The translations under genes and the position numbers were made by a program. From contig JAKSDO010000266.1 in the NCBI GenBank assembly GCA_022360055.1, forward strand, positions 19,009 to 83,008: 64,000 nt of DNA, given 5' to 3'. Shown here one piece after another: positions 46,209-56,928 of the stretch. The stretch is from Cytophagales bacterium. Its GTDB lineage: Bacteria; Bacteroidota; Bacteroidia; Cytophagales; Cyclobacteriaceae. The notes under the pieces were generated by a model that made no database searches, was not told where the DNA came from, and worked only from the letters and a program-made list of their open reading frames with translations. Each line of letters begins with the position of its first letter. Position 1 is the stretch's first letter.

Positions 46209-46803
46209 GTGTTAGCGCATTACTGCATTCGCGGTCATAACATTTCACCCGGACACTGTCAAAGGTACTTAATTCCTCATTCACCACAATATCCCAAAGC
46301 CTCATTCTTACGCCTTCATAAGACTGGGTAATCGCTCTCTTATAATAAAGCTGCAACGTATCCGTCAGGCCGTGATAATAAAAGTAATAGGTCGACGTAT
46401 CGCTGTTCATATTCACCGGAATTGAAAAATCACGAACAATAGAATCCTGGAACTGTTCAAAACCCAATGAACCTGGAGCTTCAATCTCGTCAATTTTAGC
46501 TTTGCTCACACGAAACAGTTGATAGTCCTCATTAAACCTGGCACTGTCTTCCCTCAACCGGATGAGCTCGTTTTGAATAGCGGTTTGAGCTTCGTCGGAT
46601 AATTGCCCCTCCAAAGAATCAACCAGATCCGCTATCTCATCTTTGATCGATGAAAAAACGCTATCCGTAAACTGCTTTGTACCTGTCGCCTCGAACTTGA
46701 GCTTAATTTTGGGGTTTAAATAGCACCCCGCACAATCTTCCTCTTCACAAGAAAGAAAGAGTAGTAAAGCCACCAGAATAAATGCACAATTAAGTATTCT
46801 CAT
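46189..46803 (-). CDS. DUF6452-like lipoprotein
   Basis: 204 residues with a lipoprotein signal (MRILNCAFILVALLLFLSC, lipobox LFLSC, Cys19), followed at once by acidic residues (EEEDCAGC). The remainder has a helical coil (about 45-100) and beta strands ending in LTHVYLYF. Paired with the barrel-like gene downstream. A -7 element (TAATTTTG, minus, 46843-46850) lies 40 bp upstream. Confidence 0.62.
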   Translation of the reverse strand: MRILNCAFILVALLLFLSCEEEDCAGCYLNPKIKLKFEATGTKQFTDSVFSSIKDEIADLVDSLEGQLSDEAQTAIQNELIRLREDSARFNEDYQLFRVSKAKIDEIEAPGSLGFEQFQDSIVRDFSIPVNMNSDTSTYYFYYHGLTDTLQLYYKRAITQSYEGVRMRLWDIVVNEELSTFDSVRVKCYDRECSNALTHVYLYF

Positions 46804-47044
46804 ATTTTTCCAACAAACATATCAAACCGATCCGCTTATGCGCAAAATTAGCAATCCCTTCATCATATCTGAAATAATTTGTACGACTCGTTTAACAAAT
46901 CCGATCATGAACAAAGAAAATCATCTGTTTTTCAACATCGCCCAAACAAACGTATCCGCTGTCCCGGGAACGGCACTGCCCCGGAAACATTGCAACGATT
47001 ATGAAAAAAGAGCGGATCACCATTTTCAAACGTTTCGATAAAAA

Positions 47045-49564
47045 CTAATAAGGATCCACATCAAACATAACGATTGTCTGTCGATATTCTTTTTGTTGCT
47101 TCATCGAAATTACAGCATCCGAAAGCATACGTTTCAAATTTGACAAATCGACATTGTTCCTGGGCATTTTGATGATCAGCTCCATCAGATAAAGATTTCT
47201 GATTTTCGATATTGTGGGTTCGTGGGGGCCCAATACGAGGTGTTTGTTGAAGGAGCCCTTGATCTTCTCTGCAAGAAAATGCGCCGAAAGATTAATTGTG
47301 GTTTTATCTTTATGCTTCAGAGTGATTCTGATCAACCTGTAAAAAGGAGGATATTTGTACTTATGGCGGTCTTCAATTTCATGATTGTAAAAATCCGGAA
47401 AATCCTGCCTGGATATGTAGTGAAGTATGGGCTGTCTAAGGTTTGCCGTCTGAATCACAACTTCGCCCGGCTTCTCATTTCTGCCGGACCTTCCGCTTAC
47501 CTGAACCGCAAGCTGATAGGTCCGCTCAGAGGATCTGAAATCGGGAAAGTGGAGCATTCGGTCAATATCGAAGACCCCCACCAATGTGACATGATCAAAA
47601 TCCAGTCCTTTGCTTACCATCTGTGTTCCGACGAGTATGTCAATGTCGCCCTGTTCAAAATCGTTAATGATTTTCTGATAGCTGTATTTTCTTCTGGTTG
47701 TGTCCATGTCCATGCGCTGAATTCGGGCCTCGGGGAAAAGAAGTTTAAGATCTTCTTCGAGTTTTTCAGTTCCGAAGCCCATGGTCCGCAACCGCGTAGA
47801 CCCGCATGCCGGGCAAGTAACAGGTAACCGCTCATGGTGACCGCAATAATGACAGCGCAGTTGATTGAAGTACAAATGAAATGTGAGGCTTACCGCACAA
47901 TTTGTACATTTTGGGATCCAGTTGCATTCCTCACATACAATATAGGGAGCATACCCCCTCCTGTTTTGAAATACGATCACCTGTTCGTTCCGCGAGAGCA
48001 CCCCGGCAATTTTATCGACCAAAACAGAAGTAAAATCCCCCTTTATGGTTTTTTGCTTTCGTTCCAGGGCAAGATCCGCAAAGATCATTTGCGGTAAACT
48101 TGCCTTACCGTATCGCTCATTTAATGCCACATATCCGTATTTACCCTCTTGTGCCAAATAGTAGGATTCAAAAGAAGGTGTGGCCGTTCCCAGCAGCACT
48201 TTCGCCGAATGGATTCTGGCCAACACCTGGGCAACATCCCTGGCGTGATACCTTGGCGCCGGGTCAAATTGTTTGTATGAGTATTCATGCTCCTCATCCA
48301 CGATCACCAATCCAAGATGATCAAAGGGAAGAAATACGGCTGATCTCACGCCCACAATTAGAGAAAACCTCCCGGAAATCAATCCCTTCCATACTTCTAC
48401 CCTTTCGCTGTCGGAGTATTTCGAATGGTAAACCCCCATATGATCACCAAATACCTTCTGAAGCCGCGTAACAATTTGAGTGGTCAATGCAATTTCAGGC
48501 AACAGATAGAGCGCCTGCTCGCCGTGATCCAATACTTGCCGAATGAGCGCGATATACATTTCGGTTTTACCGCTCCCGGTTATACCGTGTAGCAATACGG
48601 TCTGATGTGTTTCGAGCTTGGCCAGGATCTCGGAATTGGCTTTTTCCTGTATTTCAGTCAAATTCACCGAATAGTTATTATCCGAAGACGGAAGCGAAAA
48701 CCTCGGCACAATTTTCCGATAGGATTCGAATACACCGTTTTTTTCAAGGGTTTTCAGAGAGGACGGAGATATATCGTGCGCCAGTATGTCCTTTTTACGC
48801 GCCCCGTCGGTATTCAGTTTTTTATCATTGTAGACGGGCACGAGGTTTAAGTATGCCATCAATACGTCCAGTTGTTTTGGACGTCGCTCCAATTCAGACA
48901 TTAATTCTTTCAAATACCGATCCTCAAGCCAGTGCTTTTTCAGTCTTAAAAAGACCTCTCGTTTAGGTGCGTATTTCTCTCTGATTTCTTCAAAAATCAG
49001 AATAACACCCTTTTCAAGGAGCGATTTTATAATTTTCAGGTAAGACTTGATCTGAAGAATCCGTGCCGCTTCACCATAAGTAATCACCTGGTCCCGTTCA
49101 AGCACATTTATGATCCGAAGTTCTTTTTCCGAAAATCCGGAATTCGAATTTTGAAGCTCAAACTCAGGGTTGAGCTGGATCTTGGATTCGCTATTTAGCT
49201 TAAGACCCGATGGCATTCCTACGTTGAGCACCTCTCCAGCAGAGCTCATATAGTAGTTTGCTATCCAATCGTACAGATCAAACTGCTTTTTATTCATAAC
49301 GGGTTCCTCGTCCAACAAATCGATGATGTACTTTGCCTGATAAATCTCGGGAGGATGCTCGTGCAGCTTTGCCACAACTCCGGTGATAATTTTCTTTTTG
49401 CCGAATTGCACCACTACGCGGAAGCCAATTCCGATCCGCTCATCAAGCTCGTCGGGAACCCGGTAGGTAAACAGCCTGGTGATGGGAACGGGAAGCAATA
49501 CATCCGCAAAAAGGGGAACCTGTTCCCGGTCGCCATTAGATACATTTAATTCAAGCTTCGACAA
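47045..49564 (-). CDS. priA: Primosomal replication restart helicase PriA
   Basis: 839-residue superfamily 2 helicase that recognises stalled forks and reloads the replisome. The N-terminal 3'-DNA-binding domain (FADVLLPVPITRLFTYRVP) precedes a helicase core with Walker A LHGITGSGKTEMY and DEEH box VIVDEEHEYSYKQ, then zinc-binding cysteines in CEECNWIPKCTNCAVS and CHYCGHHERLPVTCPACGS. The predicted start is TTG at 49564; no in-frame ATG exists near the expected N-terminus. It follows the thioredoxin-domain gene by 16 bp. Confidence 0.95.
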   Translation of the reverse strand: MSKLELNVSNGDREQVPLFADVLLPVPITRLFTYRVPDELDERIGIGFRVVVQFGKKKIITGVVAKLHEHPPEIYQAKYIIDLLDEEPVMNKKQFDLYDWIANYYMSSAGEVLNVGMPSGLKLNSESKIQLNPEFELQNSNSGFSEKELRIINVLERDQVITYGEAARILQIKSYLKIIKSLLEKGVILIFEEIREKYAPKREVFLRLKKHWLEDRYLKELMSELERRPKQLDVLMAYLNLVPVYNDKKLNTDGARKKDILAHDISPSSLKTLEKNGVFESYRKIVPRFSLPSSDNNYSVNLTEIQEKANSEILAKLETHQTVLLHGITGSGKTEMYIALIRQVLDHGEQALYLLPEIALTTQIVTRLQKVFGDHMGVYHSKYSDSERVEVWKGLISGRFSLIVGVRSAVFLPFDHLGLVIVDEEHEYSYKQFDPAPRYHARDVAQVLARIHSAKVLLGTATPSFESYYLAQEGKYGYVALNERYGKASLPQMIFADLALERKQKTIKGDFTSVLVDKIAGVLSRNEQVIVFQNRRGYAPYIVCEECNWIPKCTNCAVSLTFHLYFNQLRCHYCGHHERLPVTCPACGSTRLRTMGFGTEKLEEDLKLLFPEARIQRMDMDTTRRKYSYQKIINDFEQGDIDILVGTQMVSKGLDFDHVTLVGVFDIDRMLHFPDFRSSERTYQLAVQVSGRSGRNEKPGEVVIQTANLRQPILHYISRQDFPDFYNHEIEDRHKYKYPPFYRLIRITLKHKDKTTINLSAHFLAEKIKGSFNKHLVLGPHEPTISKIRNLYLMELIIKMPRNNVDLSNLKRMLSDAVISMKQQKEYRQTIVMFDVDPY

Positions 49565-49580
49565 AGAATAAATCGTTGGG

Positions 49581-51629
49581 TTATGCTTGGAAAGGAAAGT
49601 AATTTTTTATTTGTTTCAAAGCCTCCCGAACGGAATGTACCGGTAATTTGCAGGATTTATTAAAACATACATATATGGTGGTCTTTCCGTTTACAGCTTT
49701 GCGGTCTTTGAGCAGGGGATAATCATTTCTTTCCTGGGAGGCAACCAGCACCTTATTCGGAATAAAGAAACGTTGTATTTCCCGTGCAAATTCCAGGTAC
49801 TTCTTCCCGACAATAGCGATTTCAACGGGGGTATGGGAAAAGTATGAAAATAGCGCCCCCCAGTTAGCAAGGTACCGAGATTCTGTCTTTAACATTGGAA
49901 GGATCTTTGAAACCATTGTTTTGGATATGTCCGTATAGGATTGCTTTTCAAGGAACGCCCCCATAAAATACAGATTCTGAGCCATGACCGAATTTGAGGC
50001 AGGGATCACATGATCAAACAGCTCTTTTTTCCTGGCAATAAGCTGTTCGGAGCTATCGGAAGTATAGTAAAACAGTTCTTCGGAAGGGTCGTAGAAATGA
50101 TGCAGCGTAAATTCAGTCAGATCAAGCGCTGCCGTGAGCCACCGGCTTTCAAATGTCGTTTGATATAGGGTCCAAAAAGCATCTATTACAAGGGCATAAT
50201 CATCCAAATACCCATGGAGCGGCTTTGATCCTTGCGCATAACTTCTTAAAAGTGCTCCGTCGGCCATGCATTTCTCCAGGATAAATACGGCATTTTTTTT
50301 CGCCAGATCAAGAAATTCCGACTTACCAAATGCGTGATAAGCGTCTGTTAACCCTTTTATCATGATTGCATTCCAGCCGGTGAGAATTTTATTGTCAAGC
50401 CCCGGCCGCGCTCTTCCTTCCCGGATTTTCAGCAGCCCGGACCTTGCACGGCTAAGTTTTGCGCTGAACTCCGAGAAGGTGAGGTTTTGTTTTTTCGCAA
50501 ATTCCTCTTTCGATCCGGTCGCATGCAAAATATTCAAACCGCGCTCCCAATTCCCTTCCGGCCTGGTATTGAAGTATGATTTTAAGAATGCCGCATCCGT
50601 ACCGAGCACCCGCTCCAGCTCATTTTCACTCCATATATAATAATTTCCTTCCTCACCTTCACTGTCGGCATCCAACGCAGAATAAAAGCCATATTCCGGG
50701 CTCATAAGTTCTCTTTGTACAAATTCGACCGATTCAAAGACTACTTCTTTGAATCGGTCATTTTTTTTCACTTGGTAGGCCTTGGAATACAGGCTTATCA
50801 GTTGTCCGTTATCGTACAACATCTTTTCAAAATGCGGCGCAAACCATTTATCATCCACGGAATACCTGGCAAAACCTCCTCCGACATGGTCATAGATCCC
50901 ACCATTGGAAATCTTCGTTAAAGTCAACATGACCTGATCGTGGATTTCACTGTCGTCAACGACTGCATTTGCCGTTAACAGAAAATTCCAGATCGTGGGA
51001 TTCGGGAATTTTGGCGCCCTTTTCATTCCGCCTTCTTTTCGGTCAAAATAGGCCTTCATCGAAAGAACCATTTGTTTCAGATCGTCGGCAGTTGCGGCAA
51101 ATCCATGATCTCCCAAACCGTATTTCTCGGTGTCCGTAATGGCGATGGCCTTTGTAAACTCCCTGGCCGACGCTTCCAACTGATTTCGTTTCTCGCGGAG
51201 CGCCAGCGATATGCTCTTCAAAATATGAAGCCACTGCCCGGGTTGAAAGTAGGTGCCTCCGTAAAACGGTTTTTGGTCGGGCATGGTAAATACATTTAAC
51301 GGCCATCCTCCGTTTAATCCCATGGTTTGAATCGCCTCCATATAGATCTGATCGACGTCGGGCCGCTCCTCGCGATCGACCTTGATGCATACGAAAGCAT
51401 CGTTCATCACCCTGGCAATCTCTTCATTTTCAAAAGATTCCCGCTCCATGACATGGCACCAGTGGCAGGCGGAATATCCGATGGAAACAATTATTGGTTT
51501 ATCGGCCTCCCGGGCCAATTGCAAGGCTTCATTTCCCCAGGGATACCAGTTTACCGGATTGTGGGCATGCTGCTTCAAATACGGACTGAAGGAATGAATC
51601 AGATGGTTTGGCTTTTTTTCTTTCTTCAT
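49581..51629 (-). CDS. YyaL/SSP411-type thioredoxin-domain protein
   Basis: 682 residues. The N-terminal 170 form a thioredoxin-like domain (DUF255) with the motif [20 protein letters not shown], which retains a CxxC pair, and [12 protein letters not shown]. The rest is a (alpha/alpha)6-barrel domain resembling N-acylglucosamine 2-epimerases and glycosidases ([31 protein letters not shown]). The family is widespread (SPATA20 in animals) but has no settled function. It overlaps the GSCFA gene by 4 bp (ATGA). Confidence 0.93.
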   Translation of the reverse strand: MKKEKKPNHLIHSFSPYLKQHAHNPVNWYPWGNEALQLAREADKPIIVSIGYSACHWCHVMERESFENEEIARVMNDAFVCIKVDREERPDVDQIYMEAIQTMGLNGGWPLNVFTMPDQKPFYGGTYFQPGQWLHILKSISLALREKRNQLEASAREFTKAIAITDTEKYGLGDHGFAATADDLKQMVLSMKAYFDRKEGGMKRAPKFPNPTIWNFLLTANAVVDDSEIHDQVMLTLTKISNGGIYDHVGGGFARYSVDDKWFAPHFEKMLYDNGQLISLYSKAYQVKKNDRFKEVVFESVEFVQRELMSPEYGFYSALDADSEGEEGNYYIWSENELERVLGTDAAFLKSYFNTRPEGNWERGLNILHATGSKEEFAKKQNLTFSEFSAKLSRARSGLLKIREGRARPGLDNKILTGWNAIMIKGLTDAYHAFGKSEFLDLAKKNAVFILEKCMADGALLRSYAQGSKPLHGYLDDYALVIDAFWTLYQTTFESRWLTAALDLTEFTLHHFYDPSEELFYYTSDSSEQLIARKKELFDHVIPASNSVMAQNLYFMGAFLEKQSYTDISKTMVSKILPMLKTESRYLANWGALFSYFSHTPVEIAIVGKKYLEFAREIQRFFIPNKVLVASQERNDYPLLKDRKAVNGKTTIYVCFNKSCKLPVHSVREALKQIKNYFPFQA

Positions 51630-52597
51630 AACAATTGCGCTTTCAAGAGCTTAAGTTCGGGATCTGTGTCTGTAACTCTTTTAAACTCATCAAGCATGCG
51701 AATGGTTTTCCGGATAAACGATTGGTGTTCTTTGCTGTTTGAATTGAATGGTTTGTGCGCCAGCGCTTTACGCACCTTCTCCCATTTGAGGATAAATTCT
51801 TTATGTTCGTCATCAAAATACGTATCCGAGAATTTTTGCCAGATATAATCCGTCGCTACAGCATTGGGATGCAACATGTCTTCCGCGTAAAACCGGTAAT
51901 CCCTGAGCTCGTCCATCATGATTTCAAAAGCCGGAAAATATTCGACATCCGCATGATTTTTCACTATTCGATCACAGGCAATCCTCAATATGGATTTACT
52001 TACGTTATTTTGCTCAAAAGACTCTTTCTGATGCCTTACGGGACTTACCGTGACAATAAACCTGGTATATCGGTTCATGCTTTTTACCAAATCATAATTT
52101 ACCTTAAAGCCGTAAACGATTTCTTCCACATCAAGCAACCTCCTGTTAAACTTATGAGACGGAACCTTATGGCAATTGGCTACAATTTCTCCGGTTTCCT
52201 TCAATTCATAGACAACGGCAGTACCGAACGTATAGATGATATAAGAAGTCGCGGGTAAATCCGTCCCCAAACCGCCTAAAACTTTATTGGCATTGGAAAG
52301 CAACTTTTCCCTGTTGAGATTGGAAAGATCCGAGTGCAAATCGTAGTGATGATACACGCCCTGTGATTCAACTACGCCCAATGCATCGATGATCTCGCTA
52401 TGTGCCGCCCGGTTTACAAGTTTAAAAATCGATACCGGATTAAACAGGGTACCAAACGGATTGATGTTTATGTCAAATTTATAATCCTGTAACTTTTGAC
52501 CCGTGTTTTGGGCAAAACACGAACCCAGGGATAGGATCCTGTCTTTCAGACATATGTTACAGTCTGATTTTGCCGGAACTACTTTTGTACGAAACAT
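51626..52597 (-). CDS. GSCFA-domain protein
   Basis: 323 residues with the family signature [15 protein letters not shown] near residue 28 and the downstream [11 protein letters not shown] segment. The GSCFA domain resembles SGNH-type hydrolases: a Ser in GSCFA and a late Asp-x-x-His-like region ([14 protein letters not shown]) fit an esterase/lipase-like catalytic layout. No substrate is established. No signal peptide, so probably cytoplasmic. Confidence 0.88.
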   Translation of the reverse strand: MFRTKVVPAKSDCNICLKDRILSLGSCFAQNTGQKLQDYKFDININPFGTLFNPVSIFKLVNRAAHSEIIDALGVVESQGVYHHYDLHSDLSNLNREKLLSNANKVLGGLGTDLPATSYIIYTFGTAVVYELKETGEIVANCHKVPSHKFNRRLLDVEEIVYGFKVNYDLVKSMNRYTRFIVTVSPVRHQKESFEQNNVSKSILRIACDRIVKNHADVEYFPAFEIMMDELRDYRFYAEDMLHPNAVATDYIWQKFSDTYFDDEHKEFILKWEKVRKALAHKPFNSNSKEHQSFIRKTIRMLDEFKRVTDTDPELKLLKAQLL

Positions 52598-52640
52598 CAG
52601 GTAAATATATAAAGCTCTGTGTACAGATTAAATCTTCAAA

Positions 52641-52675
52641 TTAAAAAACCCTGACCATTCAGAAATGACCAGGGT
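52641..52675 (-). terminator. Terminator of rpsF-rpsR-rplI
   Basis: ACCCTG (52648-52653) with CAGGGT (52670-52675) and an inner CATT/AATG pairing. A T-run follows on the minus strand. It lies 23 bp after the rplI stop. Confidence 0.85.
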
Positions 52676-52698
52676 CCTTAAATACGGTTTTAATTTCC

Positions 52699-53142
52699 TT
52701 ATTCCGGAACTACTTCAAACTTCACCTCGTGCTTCACTTCCTTGTGCAAGTCGAGCAAAGCTATATATGCTCCCACTTCTTTCGGTTGCACCGGGAATGA
52801 AATCTGCTTCCGGTCCACTTCATATCCTTTATCGGCCAGCAAATCGGAAATTTGAAGGGTGGTAACGGCGCCAAATATCTTGCCGGATTCACCTACTTTG
52901 GCTCCGACTTTCAAGGTCAGATCTCCGATTTGTGCAGCCAACGCTTCAGCGTCATTCTTAACTTTTTCAGCTTTGTGCGCAGCCTGCTTGATATTTTCTT
53001 CGATTTTCTTTCTGTTGGATTCATTGGCAATTATCGCAAATCCCTGAGGGATGAGATAATTCCTTCCATATCCCGGCTTTACCTTGACCGTGTCATTTTT
53101 ATAGCCAAGACCCTGTATATTTTGTGTTAAAATTACTTCCAT
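52699..53142 (-). CDS. rplI: 50S ribosomal protein L9
   Basis: 147 residues; N-terminal 23S-binding domain MEVILTQNIQGLGYKNDTVK with GYGRNYLIPQG, a connecting helix (KIEENIKQAAHKAEK) and the C-terminal domain containing SGKIFGAVT. Last gene of the rpsF-rpsR-rplI operon, 16 bp after rpsR. Confidence 0.97.
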   Translation of the reverse strand: MEVILTQNIQGLGYKNDTVKVKPGYGRNYLIPQGFAIIANESNRKKIEENIKQAAHKAEKVKNDAEALAAQIGDLTLKVGAKVGESGKIFGAVTTLQISDLLADKGYEVDRKQISFPVQPKEVGAYIALLDLHKEVKHEVKFEVVPE

Positions 53143-53158
53143 CTCATTAACTGCTTTT

Positions 53159-53410
53159 CTACTTCAACGAATCGGTTACATAGGGAAGTAGAGCAAGGTG
53201 TCTTGCCCGCTTCACGGCCTGGGTCACCTTCTTTTGAAACTTGATACTTGTACCGGTAATTCTCCTCGGAAGGATTTTACCCTGCTCATTTACAAACTTC
53301 AAAAGAAAATTGGCATCTTTATAGTCGATGTATTTAATCCCGTTTTTCTTAAAACGGCAATACTTCTTCTTTTGCTGGTCCCTGTTAATGGGTTCGTTAA
53401 CTAATGTCAT
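53159..53410 (-). CDS. rpsR: 30S ribosomal protein S18
   Basis: 83 residues, with the conserved core [20 protein letters not shown] and [20 protein letters not shown]. The N-terminal CRFKK keeps one Cys. The start overlaps the rpsF stop by 1 bp (TAATG), consistent with coupled translation of the S6:S18 pair. Confidence 0.97.
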   Translation of the reverse strand: MTLVNEPINRDQQKKKYCRFKKNGIKYIDYKDANFLLKFVNEQGKILPRRITGTSIKFQKKVTQAVKRARHLALLPYVTDSLK

Positions 53411-53778
53411 TATGCAAGTTCTTTTTTAGTTTCTTCTTTCTTATTGAATGCGCCGCTCTTACGTCTTTCGTTGTACTCGACAGCATGCTTATCAAGCGCT
53501 GTAGTAAGGAATCTCATCACTTTCTCATCTCGTCTGTACTCCAATTCGAGCACTTCAATTACTTTTGGTTCTGCCTTAAATTCAATAAGATTGTAAAAGC
53601 CGGTCGATTTTTGCTGAATCGGGTAAGCCAATTTCCTGAGTCCCCAATTTTCGGCATGAATGATCTCAGCTTTCGCATCAGTCAACACTTTTTTGAATTT
53701 TTCGACAGTATCCTTCATCTGGGTTTCAGACAAAACGGGAGTTAAAATGAATACTGTTTCGTAATTTTTCAAATTCAT
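53410..53778 (-). CDS. rpsF: 30S ribosomal protein S6
   Basis: 122 residues; [20 protein letters not shown] and the [20 protein letters not shown] strand typical of S6, with a charged C-terminal tail ([10 protein letters not shown]). It leads the operon. The leader is about 27 nt, too short for the known S6:S18-binding leader motif. Confidence 0.97.
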   Translation of the reverse strand: MNLKNYETVFILTPVLSETQMKDTVEKFKKVLTDAKAEIIHAENWGLRKLAYPIQQKSTGFYNLIEFKAEPKVIEVLELEYRRDEKVMRFLTTALDKHAVEYNERRKSGAFNKKEETKKELA

Positions 53779-53811
53779 TGTTTTTTTAATAAAAGATTAA
53801 TTTTCGGGCTG

Positions 53812-53842
53812 CAAAGATAGTGTATCATTCTTTAAAGACCAA
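53812..53842 (-). promoter_or_regulatory. Promoter of rpsF operon
   Basis: TTG (53840-53842), 20 bp, TATCTTTG (53812-53819) on the minus strand. Confidence 0.82.
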
Positions 53843-53914
53843 GAAATTATCCCTATCAAAATTTTAAACCTTGACGTCTGGATCTTCCCGGCTCGCGGGG
53901 CATAGACCGAACGG

Positions 53915-54838
53915 TTATTTCACACGGAAAGACTTGCTGCCCATCATATAGCCATCCGTATAAACTTCCATGACATAGCGTCCGGGCAAGTACTCACTCC
54001 CCTTATCATAAAGAAAGCTAACCACCTGTTGGGAATTATCAAATAATATTTCCTGCTTGGCCGTATAGAAAGTCTCCTTGCCATCCAGGACAAACGTGCC
54101 CGACCCCCGGGCCACATCGAAGAGTACGTTATCATTGCCATCAATAATTCTCATCAGTATTTCCTTTCCGGAAATCGGGGCCACATCATTCTTGGCAATA
54201 TTAAATTCCACTTTAAGCTGATCGATCTGACGAGCCCTGAATTCATCTTCTTTCGCTTTTCCTTTGGAGTTTATGGCGGCTACGACAATGTTTTCGATCT
54301 CCAACCTTGAAGCAATCTGAACTTTCTCTGTAAGTTTTTCCTCCGTTACTTTCGCCTCTCTGAGGTTTTGGTTCAATATGTTCCGCTCGGTCTTCAATTC
54401 CTTATTTTCGACAACCAGCTCTTCATTTACTTTCTTGAGCTCGGCGATTTCAGTATCTTTCATCACGAGCAACTCACGGTATCCTTCTACCCTGGCTTTT
54501 AATCGATTGATCTCCTTATAGGAGCGATCCCTAAACGCCAACAGATCGGCTTTCTCCGTTTCCAGGGAATCCTTGATCATTTGCAAAGTATCGATATTTC
54601 CGCCAAGTCTTTCGATTTCAATTATTTTGGCCTGCATTTCATTACCTATGGAATCGAGCCTTGAATATGCAACCATTAACTCGGCATTCTTCTTTTTCAG
54701 ATTGTTTTCCCGGATAAAGTTTACTACAAGGGCAGCCACCAATAAAATAGCCAAACCTACCACGACATAGATTAATGTCTTGTTTGATTTTTTTGGTTGA
54801 GAGGTCGGGGAAGAAAAATTGCTGGTCTGTTCACTCAT
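53915..54838 (-). CDS. Membrane-anchored coiled-coil protein
   Basis: 307 residues. A short polar N-terminus precedes one transmembrane helix (about 24-43, LIYVVVGLAILLVAALVVNF), then a coiled coil (about 50-190) rich in Leu, Glu and Lys, and a C-terminal beta domain (about 215-307) ending in YVMEVYTDGYMMGSKSFRV. Topology suggests a periplasmic coil and sandwich, perhaps structural. I do not recognise a named family. Confidence 0.75.
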   Translation of the reverse strand: MSEQTSNFSSPTSQPKKSNKTLIYVVVGLAILLVAALVVNFIRENNLKKKNAELMVAYSRLDSIGNEMQAKIIEIERLGGNIDTLQMIKDSLETEKADLLAFRDRSYKEINRLKARVEGYRELLVMKDTEIAELKKVNEELVVENKELKTERNILNQNLREAKVTEEKLTEKVQIASRLEIENIVVAAINSKGKAKEDEFRARQIDQLKVEFNIAKNDVAPISGKEILMRIIDGNDNVLFDVARGSGTFVLDGKETFYTAKQEILFDNSQQVVSFLYDKGSEYLPGRYVMEVYTDGYMMGSKSFRVK

Positions 54839-54869
54839 TTTTGTAACAACTATTTCGATGATCTACTGG

Positions 54870-54899
54870 CAAAATTATGCTTTAATTGATTTAATTCAA
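54870..54899 (-). promoter_or_regulatory. Promoter of the coiled-coil gene
   Basis: TTG (54897-54899), 19 bp, TAATTTTG (54870-54877) on the minus strand. Predicted leader about 25 nt. Confidence 0.78.
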
Positions 54900-54942
54900 T
54901 GTTTTTAAGTCATTTAAAAGATTTTTTTTCATTAGTGTCAAG

Positions 54943-55728
54943 TCAAGCCAAAACGTAATGTTGCTTTTCGATGCTTTTTTTAAAAAACAATATCCCCCTG
55001 TTCAAAAATTCCATGCTCAACGATACTTCCGGCTTCCGAATCAATTCATTCCAGGCGCGGTTCATCTCTCGCGACCACCGGATATCATCGATCAAAAGCA
55101 CACTTTCGTTTCCGATTTTCGGTTTTATACGCTGATAATAATTCAAAAGAGCTGTTTTGGTATGGTTTGCATCAATAATTGCCAGATCGACACGTTCCAT
55201 ATCCTCCAACCGGGCAGTTAGCACCTCATCAATATTACCGGGAACTACATGGATATTTTGCAACTTCAGCTTGCTAAATAGCCGCTTCGAATTTTGAACC
55301 AGGCGCTCATTACCTTCAAAGGTGTGTATCGATTTCACAAACCTGGATTTAGCCAGATATGCCGTAGCAATCCCCAGGGAAGTCCCCAGTTCAATACATG
55401 TCTGTGATTTAAGCATTTCTGCCAACTCCTTGATGAACATACAATCTTTCCTTGAGCTTATGCCGTACTTCGCGATGGATGAGACCTTCGCGGCTTTGTG
55501 AATTCTCGAGCCGGCCCCATAATCAATTCCCTCAATCAAAGTATCATCCCTCATATAGCGGTTGCGAAAATGCTCAATTTCGGCAATCGGGTGCGATTGT
55601 CTTAAAGATCGCTTCAATCCTGTGTAAAATTCAAAAGCAAACGGAGCGTGGATCGAATGCCGGTCGACCTGGAAAAGGTAATATCCGATGTATAATGGAA
55701 TAGTGTTTACCTGCTGAATTATCCGCAA
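54943..55728 (-). CDS. Class I SAM-dependent methyltransferase
   Basis: 261 residues of the Methyltransf_24 type. The SAM-binding strand is CIELGTSLGIATAYLA, with an acidic residue at the end of the second strand (IHTFEGNERL) and LAIIDANHTKTA for the third motif. The N-terminal HSIHAPFAFEFYTGL is typical of a Bacteroidota subfamily. The predicted start is TTG at 55728, 3 bp after the apaG stop; no ATG is available nearby. Substrate unknown. Confidence 0.82.
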   Translation of the reverse strand: MRIIQQVNTIPLYIGYYLFQVDRHSIHAPFAFEFYTGLKRSLRQSHPIAEIEHFRNRYMRDDTLIEGIDYGAGSRIHKAAKVSSIAKYGISSRKDCMFIKELAEMLKSQTCIELGTSLGIATAYLAKSRFVKSIHTFEGNERLVQNSKRLFSKLKLQNIHVVPGNIDEVLTARLEDMERVDLAIIDANHTKTALLNYYQRIKPKIGNESVLLIDDIRWSREMNRAWNELIRKPEVSLSMEFLNRGILFFKKSIEKQHYVLA

Positions 55729-55731
55729 TGA

Positions 55732-56118
55732 TCAATTGAGTTTGTACGGCACAAACATAGTGAATTCGGGTATTTTGACCTTAAATTTCTTACCATCCAT
55801 AATACGCTCCATGGTGTAGGTCCCGTACATCTTACCCAAACCGGATTTAAGATTGCACCCGGACACATAGCTGTGGCTTTCGCCCGGCTCCAGAACAGGT
55901 TGCTGCCCCACAACCCCTTCGCCTTCTACTTCTTTTACGGGTCGGTTTGCATCGTGGATATACCAGTGCCTCCTGAGTAATTGAATGGTCTGATCGCTTA
56001 AATTCTCAATGAAGATTTTATAGGTAAATACGTAATGGAATTGAGTCGGACTCGAATAGGCCGGCTGGTATTCCGTAACCACGCTGATCTTGATTCCTTT
56101 AGTTGTAGAAGTTACCAT
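55732..56118 (-). CDS. apaG: ApaG protein
   Basis: 128 residues, a single ApaG/FnIII-like domain: GIKISVVTEYQP, FTYKIFIENLS, LLRRHWYIHD, and GVVGQQPVLEPGESHSYVSG are all family features. In E. coli ApaG is linked to Co/Mg homeostasis and to apaH; no apaH is adjacent. The ATG at 56118 is preferred to the TTG at 56130. Divergent from ung. Confidence 0.93.
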   Translation of the reverse strand: MVTSTTKGIKISVVTEYQPAYSSPTQFHYVFTYKIFIENLSDQTIQLLRRHWYIHDANRPVKEVEGEGVVGQQPVLEPGESHSYVSGCNLKSGLGKMYGTYTMERIMDGKKFKVKIPEFTMFVPYKLN

Positions 56119-56265
56119 AGATAATATCAACTTGAAAGATATAAAAATATTTAGTTTTATCGATTTCGGTTTTTATAAAACCTTAAGAATCTTTACGGAT
56201 TTTTCGTTCCGATTGATATAGATAACAAAAAGTATTTAATTACGATCAAAATCAAAAAGAAACAA

Positions 56266-56928
56266 ATGGACGTAAGAATTGCCGAATCCTGGAAAATGCA
56301 TCTTAAAGATGAATTTGATAAAAAATACTTCAAAGAACTTGTTGCATTTGTCAAGCAGGAGTATACCGGTTTTAAAGTATTTCCAAAAGGCAGTCAGATT
56401 TTCAGCTCCTTTGACCGTTGTGGATTTGAGGATCTCAAAGTGGTGATTATAGGTCAGGATCCGTATCACGGCGACGGTCAGGCGAACGGTTTATGCTTTT
56501 CGGTAAACGACGGCGTGAAAATGCCTCCGTCCCTTATCAATATATTCCAGGAAATAAAGGATGATCTTGGAAAAGAATTCCCTGCTACGGGCAATCTCGA
56601 ACGATGGGCGGATCAGGGGGTGCTTTTACTTAACGCTACGCTCACGGTAAGGGCATACAGTCCGGGCTCACACCAGAACAAAGGATGGGAAACATTTACC
56701 GATGCCGTAATCAGAACCATTTCGGAAAAAAGGGAAGGGATCGTCTTTCTGCTTTGGGGTGCTTACGCTCAACGCAAAGGAGAGATAATTGATCCCTCAA
56801 GACATAAAATCTTAGCTTCGGCCCATCCGTCCCCTTTTGCGGCTAACCGCGGATTTTTTGGCAATAGACATTTTAGCAAGACAAACACCTATCTTGAAGC
56901 ACAGGGCTTGAAACCCATCGACTGGTAA
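56266..56928 (+). CDS. ung: Uracil-DNA glycosylase (family 1)
   Basis: 220 residues. Removes uracil from DNA to start base-excision repair. The catalytic water-activating motif is GQDPYHGDGQANGLCFSV (Asp and conserved Tyr), with the Phe for uracil stacking in the same loop. The leucine-intercalation loop HPSPFAANRGFFG follows, and its His lies in the active site. Monocistronic and divergent from apaG. Confidence 0.97.
   Translation: MDVRIAESWKMHLKDEFDKKYFKELVAFVKQEYTGFKVFPKGSQIFSSFDRCGFEDLKVVIIGQDPYHGDGQANGLCFSVNDGVKMPPSLINIFQEIKDDLGKEFPATGNLERWADQGVLLLNATLTVRAYSPGSHQNKGWETFTDAVIRTISEKREGIVFLLWGAYAQRKGEIIDPSRHKILASAHPSPFAANRGFFGNRHFSKTNTYLEAQGLKPIDW

Noticed and set aside
46838..47041. 67-codon frame between the lipoprotein gene and priA
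   Set aside because: It overlaps the likely promoter of the lipoprotein gene and shows no protein family features.
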